NCBI RefSeq assembly: GCF_018873765.1
Contig: NC_057924.1
Location: forward strand, 8,122,001-8,186,000
Length of the DNA: 64,000 nt
Reading direction: 5' to 3'
DNA from: Telopea speciosissima
Lineage: Eukaryota > Streptophyta > Magnoliopsida > Proteales > Proteaceae
In this document: piece after piece, positions 31,672-42,399 of the stretch
Position numbering within the stretch: position 1 is the stretch's first letter
How the letters are laid out: every line of letters starts with the position of its first letter
Notes under the pieces: model-generated
The model's database searches: none
Told to the model about the DNA's origin: nothing
What the model saw: the letters and a program-made list of their open reading frames with translations, nothing else
Program-made: the position numbers and the translations under genes

Positions 31672-31679
31672 TATTTAAA
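31672..31679 (+). promoter_or_regulatory. TATTTAAA box of CRRSP-A
   Basis: TATTTAAA within TTATTTAAAGGGTTGAATCC, 78 bp before the ATG. The same box precedes genes B (38540-38547), C (TATTTAAG, 46681-46688), D (54322-54329) and E (58519-58526) at 47-101 bp before the start. A TATATA run just upstream in A-C is lost in D and E. Confidence 0.65.
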
Positions 31680-31757
31680 GGGTTGAATCCAAAGAAGAAA
31701 TTAACCATATATACATCCAAAGTGAAGAGCTAGCCTATCCATCATCTATAGTCCAAA

Positions 31758-32486
31758 ATGTATCTTCTAAGGTTATCTCCTCTCCATCTCCTATCCTTCT
31801 TTGCTCTTCTTCTCCAAGCTGTTCTTGGAGCTGACCCTCTCTATCATTTCTGCTCAAATTCTAAGAACTACACTTCCAAAAGCACCTATGAAACCAACTT
31901 GAACAAGGTGATGAAATCTCTCATCAATACTGTTCCTTCCAAAGGCTTTGGAGTTGCCTCAGCTGGCAAAGATCCTGATGAGGTATATGGGCTTGGTCTA
32001 TGTAGAGGTGATGTCTCAAGCACTGATTGTAAGAGTTGTCTTACCGACGCAGACCCCGAGCTTCGCAGTCGCTGCCCTAATGACAAAGAAGCTATCATTT
32101 GGTATGATTATTGTGAATTGAAATACTCTTATGATGATTTCTTTGGTAAGATTGATACCAAGTATATATTCTATATGTGGAATACACAGAATGTAAGTGA
32201 TCCTGCAACATTCAATTACAAAGTTAAGGAATTGCTTAACCAGGTAGCAACTGAAGCTTATCAAAGTAAAAAGTTTTATGCTACTGGAGAGTTAGTGATT
32301 GATAGTTCAGAGAAACTCTATGGTTTGGCTCAGTGCACAAGGGATCTCTCTAGTGCTTACTGCAAGGAGTGCTTGGATAATGCAATAAGTGACCTTCCTA
32401 ATTGTTGTGATGGTAAAAGAGGAGGAAGAGTTGTTGGTGGTAGTTGCAATATAAGATATGAGCTTTACTCCTTTGTAAATTCTTAG
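31758..32486 (+). CDS. Cysteine-rich repeat secretory protein, two DUF26 domains (CRRSP-A)
   Basis: Single-exon gene, 242 aa. Signal peptide about 1-25 (leucine-rich, ending VLGA). Two DUF26/Gnk2 domains with six cysteines each: Cys32, 82, 91, 94, 106, 119 and Cys193, 202, 205, 216, 217, 230; both have C-X8-C-X2-C (CRGDVSSTDCKSC; CTRDLSSAYCKEC). Possible N-glycosylation at Asn37 (NYT) and Asn145 (NVS). No membrane segment or GPI signal, so probably apoplastic. Relatives include ginkbilobin-2, a mannose-binding antifungal protein; binding is not shown here. Polyadenylation signal AATAAA at 32545-32550. A 236-bp tract (31931-32166) is identical to gene B. Confidence 0.93.
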   Translation: MYLLRLSPLHLLSFFALLLQAVLGADPLYHFCSNSKNYTSKSTYETNLNKVMKSLINTVPSKGFGVASAGKDPDEVYGLGLCRGDVSSTDCKSCLTDADPELRSRCPNDKEAIIWYDYCELKYSYDDFFGKIDTKYIFYMWNTQNVSDPATFNYKVKELLNQVATEAYQSKKFYATGELVIDSSEKLYGLAQCTRDLSSAYCKECLDNAISDLPNCCDGKRGGRVVGGSCNIRYELYSFVNS

Positions 32487-32659
32487 AACAAGAAGATTGA
32501 TCATGATTAGGGTTTAGGGTTCATCCATACACAGTTTACTACTAAATAAAGTGTTATAGGATTGGGAACCCGTTTTGACATCGTATTGTAATCCGTTTTG
32601 GTTTACTATGAGAATTCATGAGGTAATAAAACTATATGGATTAGTTTGTCTTTTTAAGA

Positions 32660-32946
32660 TATTTTTTTTTGGGTGCAAATATCTCCAACCCCACTGAAGG
32701 GGGAATTTTATTATGTTATGCGTGGAATACACATGGGAGGAGACAGACACATCTCCTGGATCCATGGATTGGAGTTGGGCCAAACTGTCCTACACGTAAG
32801 TGACAGTGCCCTCTTGGCCAGGGAGTTAGCAATGCTGTTATTCCCCGTTGGAACAAAACTAAAAGCACAAGATACAAAACAAGAAGACAAATGCATGATG
32901 TCTTCAAAGATAGGCTTCAAGCACAAAGGCGATGCTTCACAGTCAT
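32660..32946 (-). mobile_element. LINE 3' tail downstream of CRRSP-A
   Basis: T run at the left (poly-A of a minus element) and a minus-strand frame ending in the LINE RNase H tail (SFVPTGNNSIANSLAKRAL ... CRTVWP). In blocks B and C the same place has about 35 bp of unique DNA (near 39530 and 47740) that is missing here, so the insertion replaced target sequence. Confidence 0.75.
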
Positions 32947-34008
32947 AGGGAGATTGTCTTCTCCTATGATCATTGCCCCATCTACAATGTTCTCATTCTA
33001 GTCTCATTCTAGTCACTTGAGATCTTATAACTTGAATCCAGTGTCTTCTCCAACCCCAATCATCTTCTCCTACTAGTTGAGTTTATAGGTCTCTTCTTCT
33101 TTTTTTTTTTTTTTGCTTTTGTTTTTTTTTTTTTTGGGGGGGGGGGGGGGGAGGTTGCTAGAAGATCATAATAAAATGAATGAAAAAGAAAGATATAGAA
33201 TTAACATCCAGGCATACCCGGACTGATTCAACCAAACACCGAGCAAAGACCTAGCCCACCTTTGGCATGGCCATCAGCAGGGAAAAGTCCAACTCCTAAT
33301 GTTCAATTTCTCAACCTAATATGGACTAACCACGGCCCGGAACCCACACCCCCCCCCCCCCCAAAAAAGAGCTTCTGTGTGACCAATATGCCCTTCTTCA
33401 CTTTCATATGTATTGGTGTCTCTTTCCTGGGTCTGTCTTCTCCGAGCACAACAGGTCTTAATTAGTGCGACTGTGCGAGAGACTAGTGAAATAATCCGTA
33501 CACCATCGAGCATTGACATAGAGTCTCATCAATTCATGCACATAGCCCATCAAAGAATCAACAGTATTTTCGGGAGATTAAACTTGAGATCAGGCTTCAC
33601 CAATAACACACAGAGTAATGTGAAACCAAGAACTTTGGCTTGGAGGGGTAATTAATGTAGTAGCTGCTGCTTATTTCTCATGATTTGACCTTATATATAT
33701 TGGGCTAAACCGCTGTTTCAATACCCATCTCAACTTTTAGTGGGCCGATCCCACTGTATCCAGAAGCACAGTCATTTTCAAGGTCAGCCCATCCACATAT
33801 ATCAGTCAAAGTGTCCCCTTCAAAACCCTACAGTACATGATGAGTTTGACTTGTTAAGTAGACCAAATTAATGGAGAACGTTAATTTACCATAAAAAAAA
33901 AAATTAATGGAGAATGTTTCTCCTCACCCACGTGAACTGAATGAACGCCATAATTCTCGTCAATGCTGCCCGAAGTCAATGCTGCACTTAGATCGAGTCC
34001 CATCCAAT
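32947..34008 (+). other. Duplicated 3' spacer of block A
   Basis: Aligns with 39.5-39.8 kb and 41.8-42.1 kb (block B) and with 47.8-48.5 and 51.5-51.9 kb (block C). Homopolymer runs at 33105-33150 and 33347-33362. The end of the TGTTAG family LTR survives at about 33590-33611. No gene. Confidence 0.5.
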
Positions 34009-34168
34009 GGGATTGTTATCGCGTCAAGTACTTGACGCGGTCAAATGTGCATCCTACGATTGGGTACCGTTCATGTGTGTACGATGGGGCCTATTGTGCG
34101 CACATGGGCAGTGCCCAACCACACGATGCGCACTTGATCACATCAAGTACTTGACGTGATAATTTCCC
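34009..34168. mobile_element. Foldback element with 9-bp duplication and two empty paralogous sites
   Basis: 160 bp, inverted arms of about 45 bp built on the palindrome CGTCAAGTACTTGACG. Exact target duplication CCATCCAAT at 34000-34008 and 34169-34177. Blocks B (near 42111) and C (near 51889) are unoccupied (CCCATCCAACTGCA). Confidence 0.85.
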
Positions 34169-34911
34169 CCATCCAATGCACTAAAGATAGGGCACAGTGA
34201 AGAGAGAAACTTCCTCCCAAATTAATTAGGCCCTGTTTGGTTAAAGTAAAACTAGATGAATTAATTAAATTTTCATTTGGTAGGTGAACCAATATTTGTC
34301 ATGTGCAGTATCATTTAGGACCCAAATTTTATGTACACATAGGTCACAAGGTACTCTAACTTGCTGCTAAGTTGGGATCCAATCAGAGTTGGCCACCTAG
34401 CATATACACACCTTTGATGATTTAACGAAGATTTAATTAATTTTTGAAGGTGGATCCCCAATCTGATCTTGGTTTCCTTTAATTTTCTCTGTTAATAGCC
34501 ATGCTGAAGGTGGAGTTGGGGGTTTCCAGTGTTTTGTATCCCGTCCGGCCATCCGGATATGCCTGTATGTTAATCCTATATTTTTTTTTTCTTCTTAATA
34601 TATTCATTGTTGGTCTTATACAAAAAAAAATTTTAATTTTTAAAAGAAAATATACATATCTAGAAAACACAAAGGGAATGATGCCAATACATGTGTGTAA
34701 ATGATTTAGTTATTCTATGAAATTTGACATGTGGTCAATCCATACTATGTCCTTCCTATTCATTAATTGGATTTGCCAAATCATCCTTCCATGTGGTGGG
34801 TGGCTTGTCGATGGAGACTTCCATGAATTGACCGAATATAAGAACCTTAATCTGTTTTCCTATTATGTTTTTCCAGTTCAATATGCTGAAATGGGTTAGA
34901 ATCCTGTATTC

Positions 34912-35690
34912 TCGAGGGCTTCTTTATTTCCATGAGGATTCACTTTCATATTGTTCAGAGATCCTACAGCAAGCAATATCTTGTAAAATGGGTCAATGAA
35001 TCCCAAGATCTCAGACCTTGGGGTTGCAAGTATTAAAGTAATATAGAGGGGATTTCGATAGTTACCTTTGTAGCGTGATATCCACAATGCAACGGAAGAT
35101 GGATCGTGATGTGCATGATCAATAATCAAACAATTACGTCGCAAATAGCGAGAGGGCGAATAATCTCCTTCGTGGCAGTTTTCTCGTCCTCCAAACTCCA
35201 AGACTAGAGGCAGTGATGGAAACCTCTTAAGAATACACACTCACATACAAAAGGGAGAGAAAGAGTGATAGCCAAGAGAGATGTAAAGGGAGAGAGAGAC
35301 ATGAGAGGGAGAAGGGAGCTACGGCAATCTAATGCTATATGCAGCCTCCCTCTTCTAACTATAACCCTAGTGGGCCTATGGGTCCCATAGCTGTCCCAAG
35401 TGGGCGCCCGACCCATATAGGTTAACAACAAGAATTTTGGTGAGGACCAACAAACTCAAGTAAATACAAACTGAAAAGTTGGGAATTAGTAAACTTCAGA
35501 GCCTCATTATAATTAGAGAACACATTTTGATGCATTCAATTTTTCTAATTTCTTAATTAATTGTTTTTATTTTTTTCATCACAATAGAAATGTTGGCTAT
35601 ATTTGTATTCTCCAACCAGGCCTATTGAGGAAATATTAAGTTTATATCTATGAAATCTATAACCTTTATTTTTTAGGCGTACAAATATCA
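34912..35690 (+). pseudogene. CRK kinase fragment (part of exon 5 and intron 5)
   Basis: 34912-35034 matches CRK exon 5 (RGLLYFHED, then a degraded HRD region, NPKISD) with several indels. The match resumes at about 35428 (IFGEDQQTQVNTN region), passes the exon 5 donor, and continues as CRK intron 5 to about 35690 (TGTTGGCTATATTTGTA). About 395 bp of unclassified DNA interrupts it, flanked by CAAG(T/A)ATT on both sides. No other CRK exon is nearby. It is dead and shows a CRK once stood within the CRRSP array. Confidence 0.8.
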
Positions 35691-35699
35691 CTCCAAGAA

Positions 35700-36230
35700 A
35701 TTAAATGAATTTTCCTTTCCATCAAAGGCCCTGATTAAAGAAATTTGGCGAACATTGACTCCAACTTCTTGATGACATGACTAGGCAACTCAAATAATCC
35801 GGACCAATAAATATACCCTCCTTTGAGCTTTGAGATAATAAATTGAAGACGACCAACAAATGAGAGGAAACGAGATTTTCAGCCTTCCAATCTCTTTCTA
35901 ACCAAGTCAAGAAAAGGGAGCACAATCACTCGATTTTAATTTTCCTAAAATCAAAGGAACACTTTGATACTTGTTGGGGAGACGAGCTTTAGTGAATCTA
36001 GAGATCTGAATCAGAGAATTTCGAATAAGGTCATCTGCACCCTCAATGGTAACAGAGGACTTAGAGTTGTTTACTTTAAGACTCGAGACAATGGAAAAAT
36101 AGCTAAGAGTCTCAAACACAGCTGAAATGGATTCACAATCAGCCTTGACAAACACCATCAAATCATCTTCAAAAATTAAGTGAGAAAACTGTAGGGGTTT
36201 AGAATAGTAAATGGTTGGGATTGTCCAAAA
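35700..36230 (-). mobile_element. LINE reverse-transcriptase fragment
   Basis: Minus-strand frames give FEDDLMVFVKAD and SLKVNNSKS, the FADD box region of L1-type ORF2, followed by GRLQFI-like and KLESMF segments. Broken into at least two frames. It follows directly on CRK intron 5 sequence. Confidence 0.75.
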
Positions 36231-38520
36231 TGGTTCAATTTCATATTTTTTAAATAAGGAGTTTTCTTCTCAGTTCTTTGGTTGAAGGTGGTTTGGTTTA
36301 AACATCAATCATGTGGTGAGCCTTGTCCTGTACTTTGCCCACTCAAGAGTTCTCAAAGGCATAGGAGTATAATCATTCTTCACTGTTGTCTTTGATGGAT
36401 GCCAAGGAAGAGATAAACCATTTATTTTTCAAATACTCTTTCTCCTTACTTAAAAGGAAAGGGGTTCTTCGAAAATGCTGGCCTTCAAATTGGCTTGTGT
36501 GCAACTTCGACGACAAATGCAGATGGATCAAAAAAGAATTCAAGGGCAATTCAGTTTGTGATTTTGTTGTCAAAATGGCCTTTTGTGCCTCACTATATCA
36601 CATTTGGTAGAAAAGAAATATGCGTAGATAGACCTCACCCTCACATATGTACAGTCAAATTTAGAACACCATTAACTTTGATATTAAGACAAAGGCCAAC
36701 TACCTCTAAGGCTTGGCGCAAGAAACCGTTATTGTCTCCTCTTGGGGTTTGCATATTACACAACTTTCAGTTGTTTATTGCCTCTGTATATTTTGTTTCT
36801 TTTCTTTTCTTTTCGTTTGGGTGTAATTTGTATATCTTTTTCTTTTTCTTTTAATACAGTTTATTCATCCAAAAAAATTAATCGGTCATTCTTGGTCCAA
36901 CCCGAATAGTCCATTAAACAAACTGATTACCGACTGATTAGACCTTGATGACAGATTACATAATTGGTTGGTTTTCGTCCTGACTCCAGAGGTGCAAGAC
37001 TGATTAAGGCCCGAATTGATAGGTTTGACACCCCTAGTAGTCAAGTCTTAGCTAGGATCAAATCATACCTTAACTTCTCACCTTCACTCTTCCCCCTAAT
37101 AAAACCAAGGGGAAAAAGAGAGAAGTAATTATCAAACATGCTACCTCGTTTGATCCTCTAGAAGCATATACAAGGTCAAACTATACCCTTCAAAATCTCT
37201 TCCCAAATTGGAGTTATGTCAATAAGACAACTTTTCAGGGAAAGTTCTCCTTAACGCACAGTGAACGAAAGGCCCACTTATTTAAGGTTATTATCACTCC
37301 CTTTATATGTTGGTGATCGAAAATACCCTTCATTTCTATTCCCTTATGTCCATCCAACACCAATGATGACTATTAGTAAAAGAATTCCACCTCCTTCCAT
37401 CGTGATTTGAGGAAAACTGGATATTTTTTTATGGACTGAGTTTCCCTCCACCCACGGTGAATGAGATCCCATTCATCGAGGGGCGGGAGAGAGCGGAAAT
37501 GGGTATTATAGAACGTACAAAAATCCTAGGATGGTGGATGAATTGTTCTCTAATGGGTGGAGAAAAACTTTGTCCTTTTAAAGGATTTTAATTTTTTTTA
37601 AATATTCTGTTAGGTTTTCTTGACCTTTCTTCTTCCTCACCCACCATATGATCAACTCTAGAATGGTGGTATCAATAGAAAAAACAAGAAGTCTAGAAGG
37701 GTATAACAAGTCCAAGCGAGTAATTCTTCACAATAAAAGAGGGTGACAGAGACAATTTGTGGAAAAATACCAACTATTTGTATCTTACCCTAATTTCAAC
37801 AAGCTATATCTATGCAGAAACGAGGTTTCTTAAGTCATAGATTATGAATGGAATATGACGATATAAGCACTGAATCGTTCTAGCCTGTATATATAGCTAG
37901 TTTTTTATCTTTCGGTCAACAGAGTTGATATTTTTTACCAGTATGTCTCTCTCTCTACCGCCATCGTAAAGAGTATCAAAGGATATCCTTAACCTTCCTT
38001 ACCTTCTTAAAAAAAAAAAAAAGAAGAGAAAATTACATGATTAGCTACTTTTGGATTTTCATTTACAAAACTGTCCATCCTATTTTTTAGTTAACAAAAA
38101 TAGATAAAAACAAGTTAAGATTTTCAAAACTGGACAAAATAGTGTCTCTCCCTCCCACACTTACTTTTTTAGATATTTTTATCCCCTGTCATTGCCTTCT
38201 CGCCCAGGCATCCTCCTTTCCCTGCAATCCTACGCTTGTCCCAGCCACCGCCATTCTCTGCTACCCCAAGTAGCAGAGGAAAAAAAAAAGAGATTTTTTC
38301 AGAGGGGAACTGCCGAGGAAAGAAGGAGAGTCCCTGTTTTGTCTAGTTTTGTAAAATTAAACTTGTTTTTGTTTATTTTTGTTAACTCAAACATAAGGTA
38401 GACAATTTTGTAAATGAAAACCCAAAAGTAACTAAGCAGGTAATTTTCCCAAAAAAAAAAACCCCTCTTTATCTTAGGAAGTCTTCTTCTCCCCTCACCT
38501 ATAGTCAAAGTCAGCATTAA
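36231..38520 (+). other. Duplicated upstream region of block B
   Basis: Colinear with 28.6-31.3 kb apart from element insertions, so it serves as the empty-site reference. No gene. Compared with blocks A and C, about 370 bp between AGTCAA (near 38505) and CAAAGTCAGC is missing upstream of gene B. A poly-A/T-rich stretch lies at 38010-38460. Confidence 0.6.
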
Positions 38521-38594
38521 GTATTCCCTATATATTTGTTATTTAAAGGGTTGAATCCAAAGAGGAAACCCATACATCCAAAGTGGTCAAGAAA

Positions 38595-39320
38595 ATGTAT
38601 CTTCTAAGGTTATCTCCTTTCCATCACTTATCCTTTGCTTTTCTTCTCCAAGCTGTTCTTGGAGCTGACCTTCTCTATCATTTCTGCTCAAATTCCAAGA
38701 ACTACACTTCCAAATGCACCTATGAAACCAACTTGAACAAGGTGATGAAATCTCTCATCTATAGTGTTCCTTCCAAAGGCTTTGGAGTTGCCTCAGCTGG
38801 CAAAGATCCTGATGAGGTATATGGGCTTGGTCTATGTAGAGGTGATGTCTCAAGCACTGATTGTAAGAGTTGTCTTACCGACGCAGACCCCGAGCTTCGC
38901 AGTCGCTGCCCTAATGACAAAGAAGCTATCATTTGGTATGATTATTGTGAATTGAAATACTCTTATGATGATTTCTTTGGTAAGATTGATACCAAGTATA
39001 AATTCTACATGTTGAATACACAGAATGTAAGTGATCCTGCAATATTCAATTACAAAGTTAAGGAATTGCTTAACCAGGTAGCAACTGAAGCTTATCAGAG
39101 TTCAAAGTTTTATGCTACTGGAGAGTTAGTGATTGATAGTTCAGAGAAGCTCTATGGTTTGGCTCAGTGTACCAGGGATCTCTCTAGTGCTTACTGCAAA
39201 GATTGCTTGGATAATGCTATAAGTGATCTTCCTAATTGTTGTGATGGGAGAAGAGGAGGAAGAGTTGTTGGTGGTAGTTGTAATATCAGATATGAGCTTT
39301 ACTCCTTTGTAAATTCTTAG
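38595..39320 (+). CDS. Cysteine-rich repeat secretory protein, two DUF26 domains (CRRSP-B)
   Basis: Single-exon gene, 241 aa, closest to gene A in protein sequence. ATG at 38595 aligns with the other copies; the frame extends four codons upstream only with GTG. Signal peptide, CRGDVSSTDCKSC and CTRDLSSAYCKDC motifs, and all twelve family cysteines kept. One extra Cys near residue 41 (TSKCTYE, Ser in gene A) would be unpaired. TATTTAAA at 38540-38547, AATAAA at 39383-39388. The 236-bp tract 38765-39000 is identical to gene A, while the flanks are arranged differently, which suggests gene conversion. Confidence 0.92.
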   Translation: MYLLRLSPFHHLSFAFLLQAVLGADLLYHFCSNSKNYTSKCTYETNLNKVMKSLIYSVPSKGFGVASAGKDPDEVYGLGLCRGDVSSTDCKSCLTDADPELRSRCPNDKEAIIWYDYCELKYSYDDFFGKIDTKYKFYMLNTQNVSDPAIFNYKVKELLNQVATEAYQSSKFYATGELVIDSSEKLYGLAQCTRDLSSAYCKDCLDNAISDLPNCCDGRRGGRVVGGSCNIRYELYSFVNS

Positions 39321-39767
39321 GAGATTGAGATTATCAGTCGGGTTTGGGGTTCATATATCCATACACCTACAGTTTACTACTAAATAAAGTGTTATAGGAT
39401 TAGGAACCCTCTTTGACAACCCCATGCAAGTATTATGGTGTTGGCCTCTATGTATTGTAATTTGTTTTGGTTTACTATGAGATTTCATGAGGTAATAAAA
39501 CTATATGGATCAGTTTGTCTTTTTAAGATTAAATTTATGTAACCTAGTTGCTAACACAGACGTAGGGAGATTGTCTTCTCTTATGATCATTGCTCCATCT
39601 ACAATCTTCTCATTCTTGTCACTTGAGATCTGAAAACTTGAATCCATTGTCTTCTCCAACTGGTTGAATTAGAAAATTTGAAATTTATATGGCATTCAAT
39701 ATTATGGGAATGGACCAATACACAATCGAGCATTGACGAAAAGTCGCTCATCAATCCATGCACACAG

Positions 39768-40155
39768 TGTTAGGAAATAACAACACTGCAAAATGGCGAT
39801 TTGCAAAAGAGAAAGCACATACAAGACAACATGGTTCACCCTTAAGAAGGTAGGGTACATCCACGGCCGAACAATAGTCCAGATCCACTATTTTGATGAA
39901 GAAATTATAAACCCTCTCACATATCTCAAAGAAATAACCACTATATATAGCATTTTCACGCGTCACAATATAGAGAAAAACCCTAACCCACGAAAGTACA
40001 AACTACCCCCAGAAACCCACCCGATCTAGTCCAAGGTACAAACCAACATAGGGCGAATAATTTATCAAATCAAATATCCCGTCGAGATGTCACGCATTTT
40101 GAAGGAGAAACAATACTTTCTGGATTAAAACTGAGATCAGGCTTCACCAATAACA
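39768..40155. mobile_element. Solo LTR, TGTTAG...TAACA family (copy 2)
   Basis: 388 bp, ends TGTTAGGAAA and CCAATAACA, flanks CACAG and CACAA (4 of 5). Block C has the site without it (near 51560, CATGCACAAAGGGTACCG). Contains a GGTTCACCCTTAAG stretch also seen in copy 1. Confidence 0.6.
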
Positions 40156-40241
40156 CACAAGGTACCGTGGAGCCAAGAACTTTGCCATGGAAGGGTAATT
40201 AATGTACTAGCTGCTGCTTATTTCTCATGATTTCATCTTAT

Positions 40242-41781
40242 GGGTAAATTACACATCACCCCCTGGTTTTCAAACGAAATTCAGATCACCCCCAATGTAG
40301 ACACTGAAATTTTGTCACCACCCTTGGCAATGATGACAACGGGACACAGATAAGAAACATCGCATCAATATCCCCTGAAAAGCCCAAAAAATAAGGCCCA
40401 TAGGTTCAGACATGCTCAAAAACAACAAAGAAGCCCATTTAAGGCCCAAAAAGTGTGGGGAGTTACATATTCTGACCACGGCGCCGTGGACAGTCCTCCA
40501 CGGCAACGTGGAAGCCTCCCCCGGCAACGTAGCAAAAAACCACACTGTCGTGGGAGACTACGACGTCAACCTGATGACGTCGCCCACTGCACCGTGGAGG
40601 ACCTATCCGGCACCGTCGGTGTGGGACACCCCCTATAAATAGGAGGGTCCCCCTCCCCTCATTTTCATGGATTCCAAGCTTAGGGAGACCCTCCTAGTCC
40701 GATTTTTGCCCTCTTTCAAGCCTTTGTAAGTGAGTTTCGAGTAATGTTCCGAGTTGTGGGTAGATCCATCGGTTACCTACTCGAGCGAAGAGTGATCCTA
40801 CCCTAGTCAAGTCGTTATTCCGTCTGCATGCGGATAACAAAAGTTCTTTTTACAACCGTTATTCTGTTCGCATACAGATAACGAAAAACACATCCAGAGA
40901 GCCATTACCTTGTTCAAAGAACCGGTGTCAATCCACCCATCCATCTCCACCTAAGCTAGGGGATCGCCAAGGAATACTCGCATAAAGGTACAATCATTGC
41001 ATTTTTACCATCACAATGTAGTCTTTCGTGTTTTCTCATTTTCATATACACAGTGTAAATATCAATAGAATGTACATTATACCGCTCTATGTTGTGGAGA
41101 GAGAATATTCGCCCTTTTAGCATCTATAATGGAAAGACCGGTCTTTACTGGGCAAGATGGGTGCCTAACACCTTCCCATGCTTGTAACCTGACCCCTTAC
41201 CCGAATCTCTGACCAGACTATATGGAATCTCGTAGCCCGTTTCCGTTCATAATGGATAGGGCTACACCCATTGGGTCCTAGGTCCTAACCCTAGATGGCA
41301 ATTCCTCATTTTTTTATATTTTTATGAAGCATGATCCCTACCCCGTGATGATGTCGCAAAATGATACCCCCATAATAACCGATCAAGAATTTGTCGCCAT
41401 AAGGCTAAGGAAACACCCGTCACCCGGGGACCGCGGTCCTTACACCCTGGTTTTTGAAAAAACTCAAATCATCCCCCTCTACAATAACGGTGTTAGTCTA
41501 CTGTTAGTTATTGGTATGAAAGGACTATTTTACCCTTGTACTAAAACATTAGAATTAAATTTACAATACTACCCTTCTTTCATCTTTAACATTGGTCAAG
41601 GGTAGTTTAGGGATTTAAATTTATTTAACTAACTGACATCATCACTTAACAACATAAAACTAACGATAGGGACTAATTTGTCATATTGGGGTCTAAACCA
41701 GAGGGTGATTTGAGTTTTTTCAAAAATCAAAGGATAATCTGATTTTCGTTTGAAAACCAAGGAGTGATGTATAATTTATCC
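40242..41781. mobile_element. Foldback element (copy of the 15.5-kb family) split by a solo LTR
   Basis: The left end (GGGTAAATTACACATC) and right part (41445-41781) together match the element at 15481-15866. 1149 bp of LTR lie within its left arm. The target duplication is not clear. Block A (near 33692) and block C (near 51657) have no element here. Confidence 0.8.
40296..41444 (+). mobile_element. Solo LTR nested in the foldback element
   Basis: Ends TGTAGACACTG and GGTCCTTACA; contains a promoter-like CCTATAAATAGGAGG at about 40631. The flanks share CCC only. Length and ends fit the long LTRs of Ty3/Gypsy (Tat-like) elements, but without internal genes the lineage is a guess. No coding region. 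Confidence 0.65.
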
Positions 41782-42399
41782 TATATATTGGGCTAAACCG
41801 CTATTTTAATACCCATCTAATACATAGCGAAGATCTTTTCTTCGGGGAGATGATTGGCTTACGATCGAGAAGGTGCTTATGATCTCAACTTTTAGTGGGC
41901 CGATCCCACTGTTTCCAAAAATCGGTCATTTTCAAGGTCATCCACATATATCAGTCAAAGTGCCCCCTCCAAAACCCTACAGTACATGATGAGGTTGACT
42001 TGTTAAATAGACCAAATTAATGGAGAAAGTTTCTCTTCACTCACGTGAACTGAATAAAGGCCATAAATCTGGTCAATGCTGTCCGGAGTCAATGCTGCAC
42101 TAGAGAGTCCCATCCAACTGCACTAAAGACAGGGCACGGTGAAGAGAGAAACTTCCTCCCAATCAAATTAATTAGGCCATGTTTGGTTAGAGTAAATTAG
42201 GTCAACTAAATAAATTTTCATTTGGTAGGTGAACCAAATATTTTGCCATGTGCAGTATCATTTAGGACCCAAATTATATAGCTCACCGCCACATTACGTG
42301 ATGTGGCTTCACCTTTCCTGCTATTGCAATTTGATCGGAGAGACCACTTTCATTTAGAAGATCTGAAGTAAGAGAGACTCACTATTTTCCAAATCTGCA

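Noticed and set aside
33105-33362. T, G and C homopolymer runs
   Set aside because: Likely slippage or assembly-sensitive runs, not a functional signal.
40453-40642. Overlapping GC-rich frames in 40.4-40.64 kb
   Set aside because: They lie within the solo LTR and do not resemble a gene.
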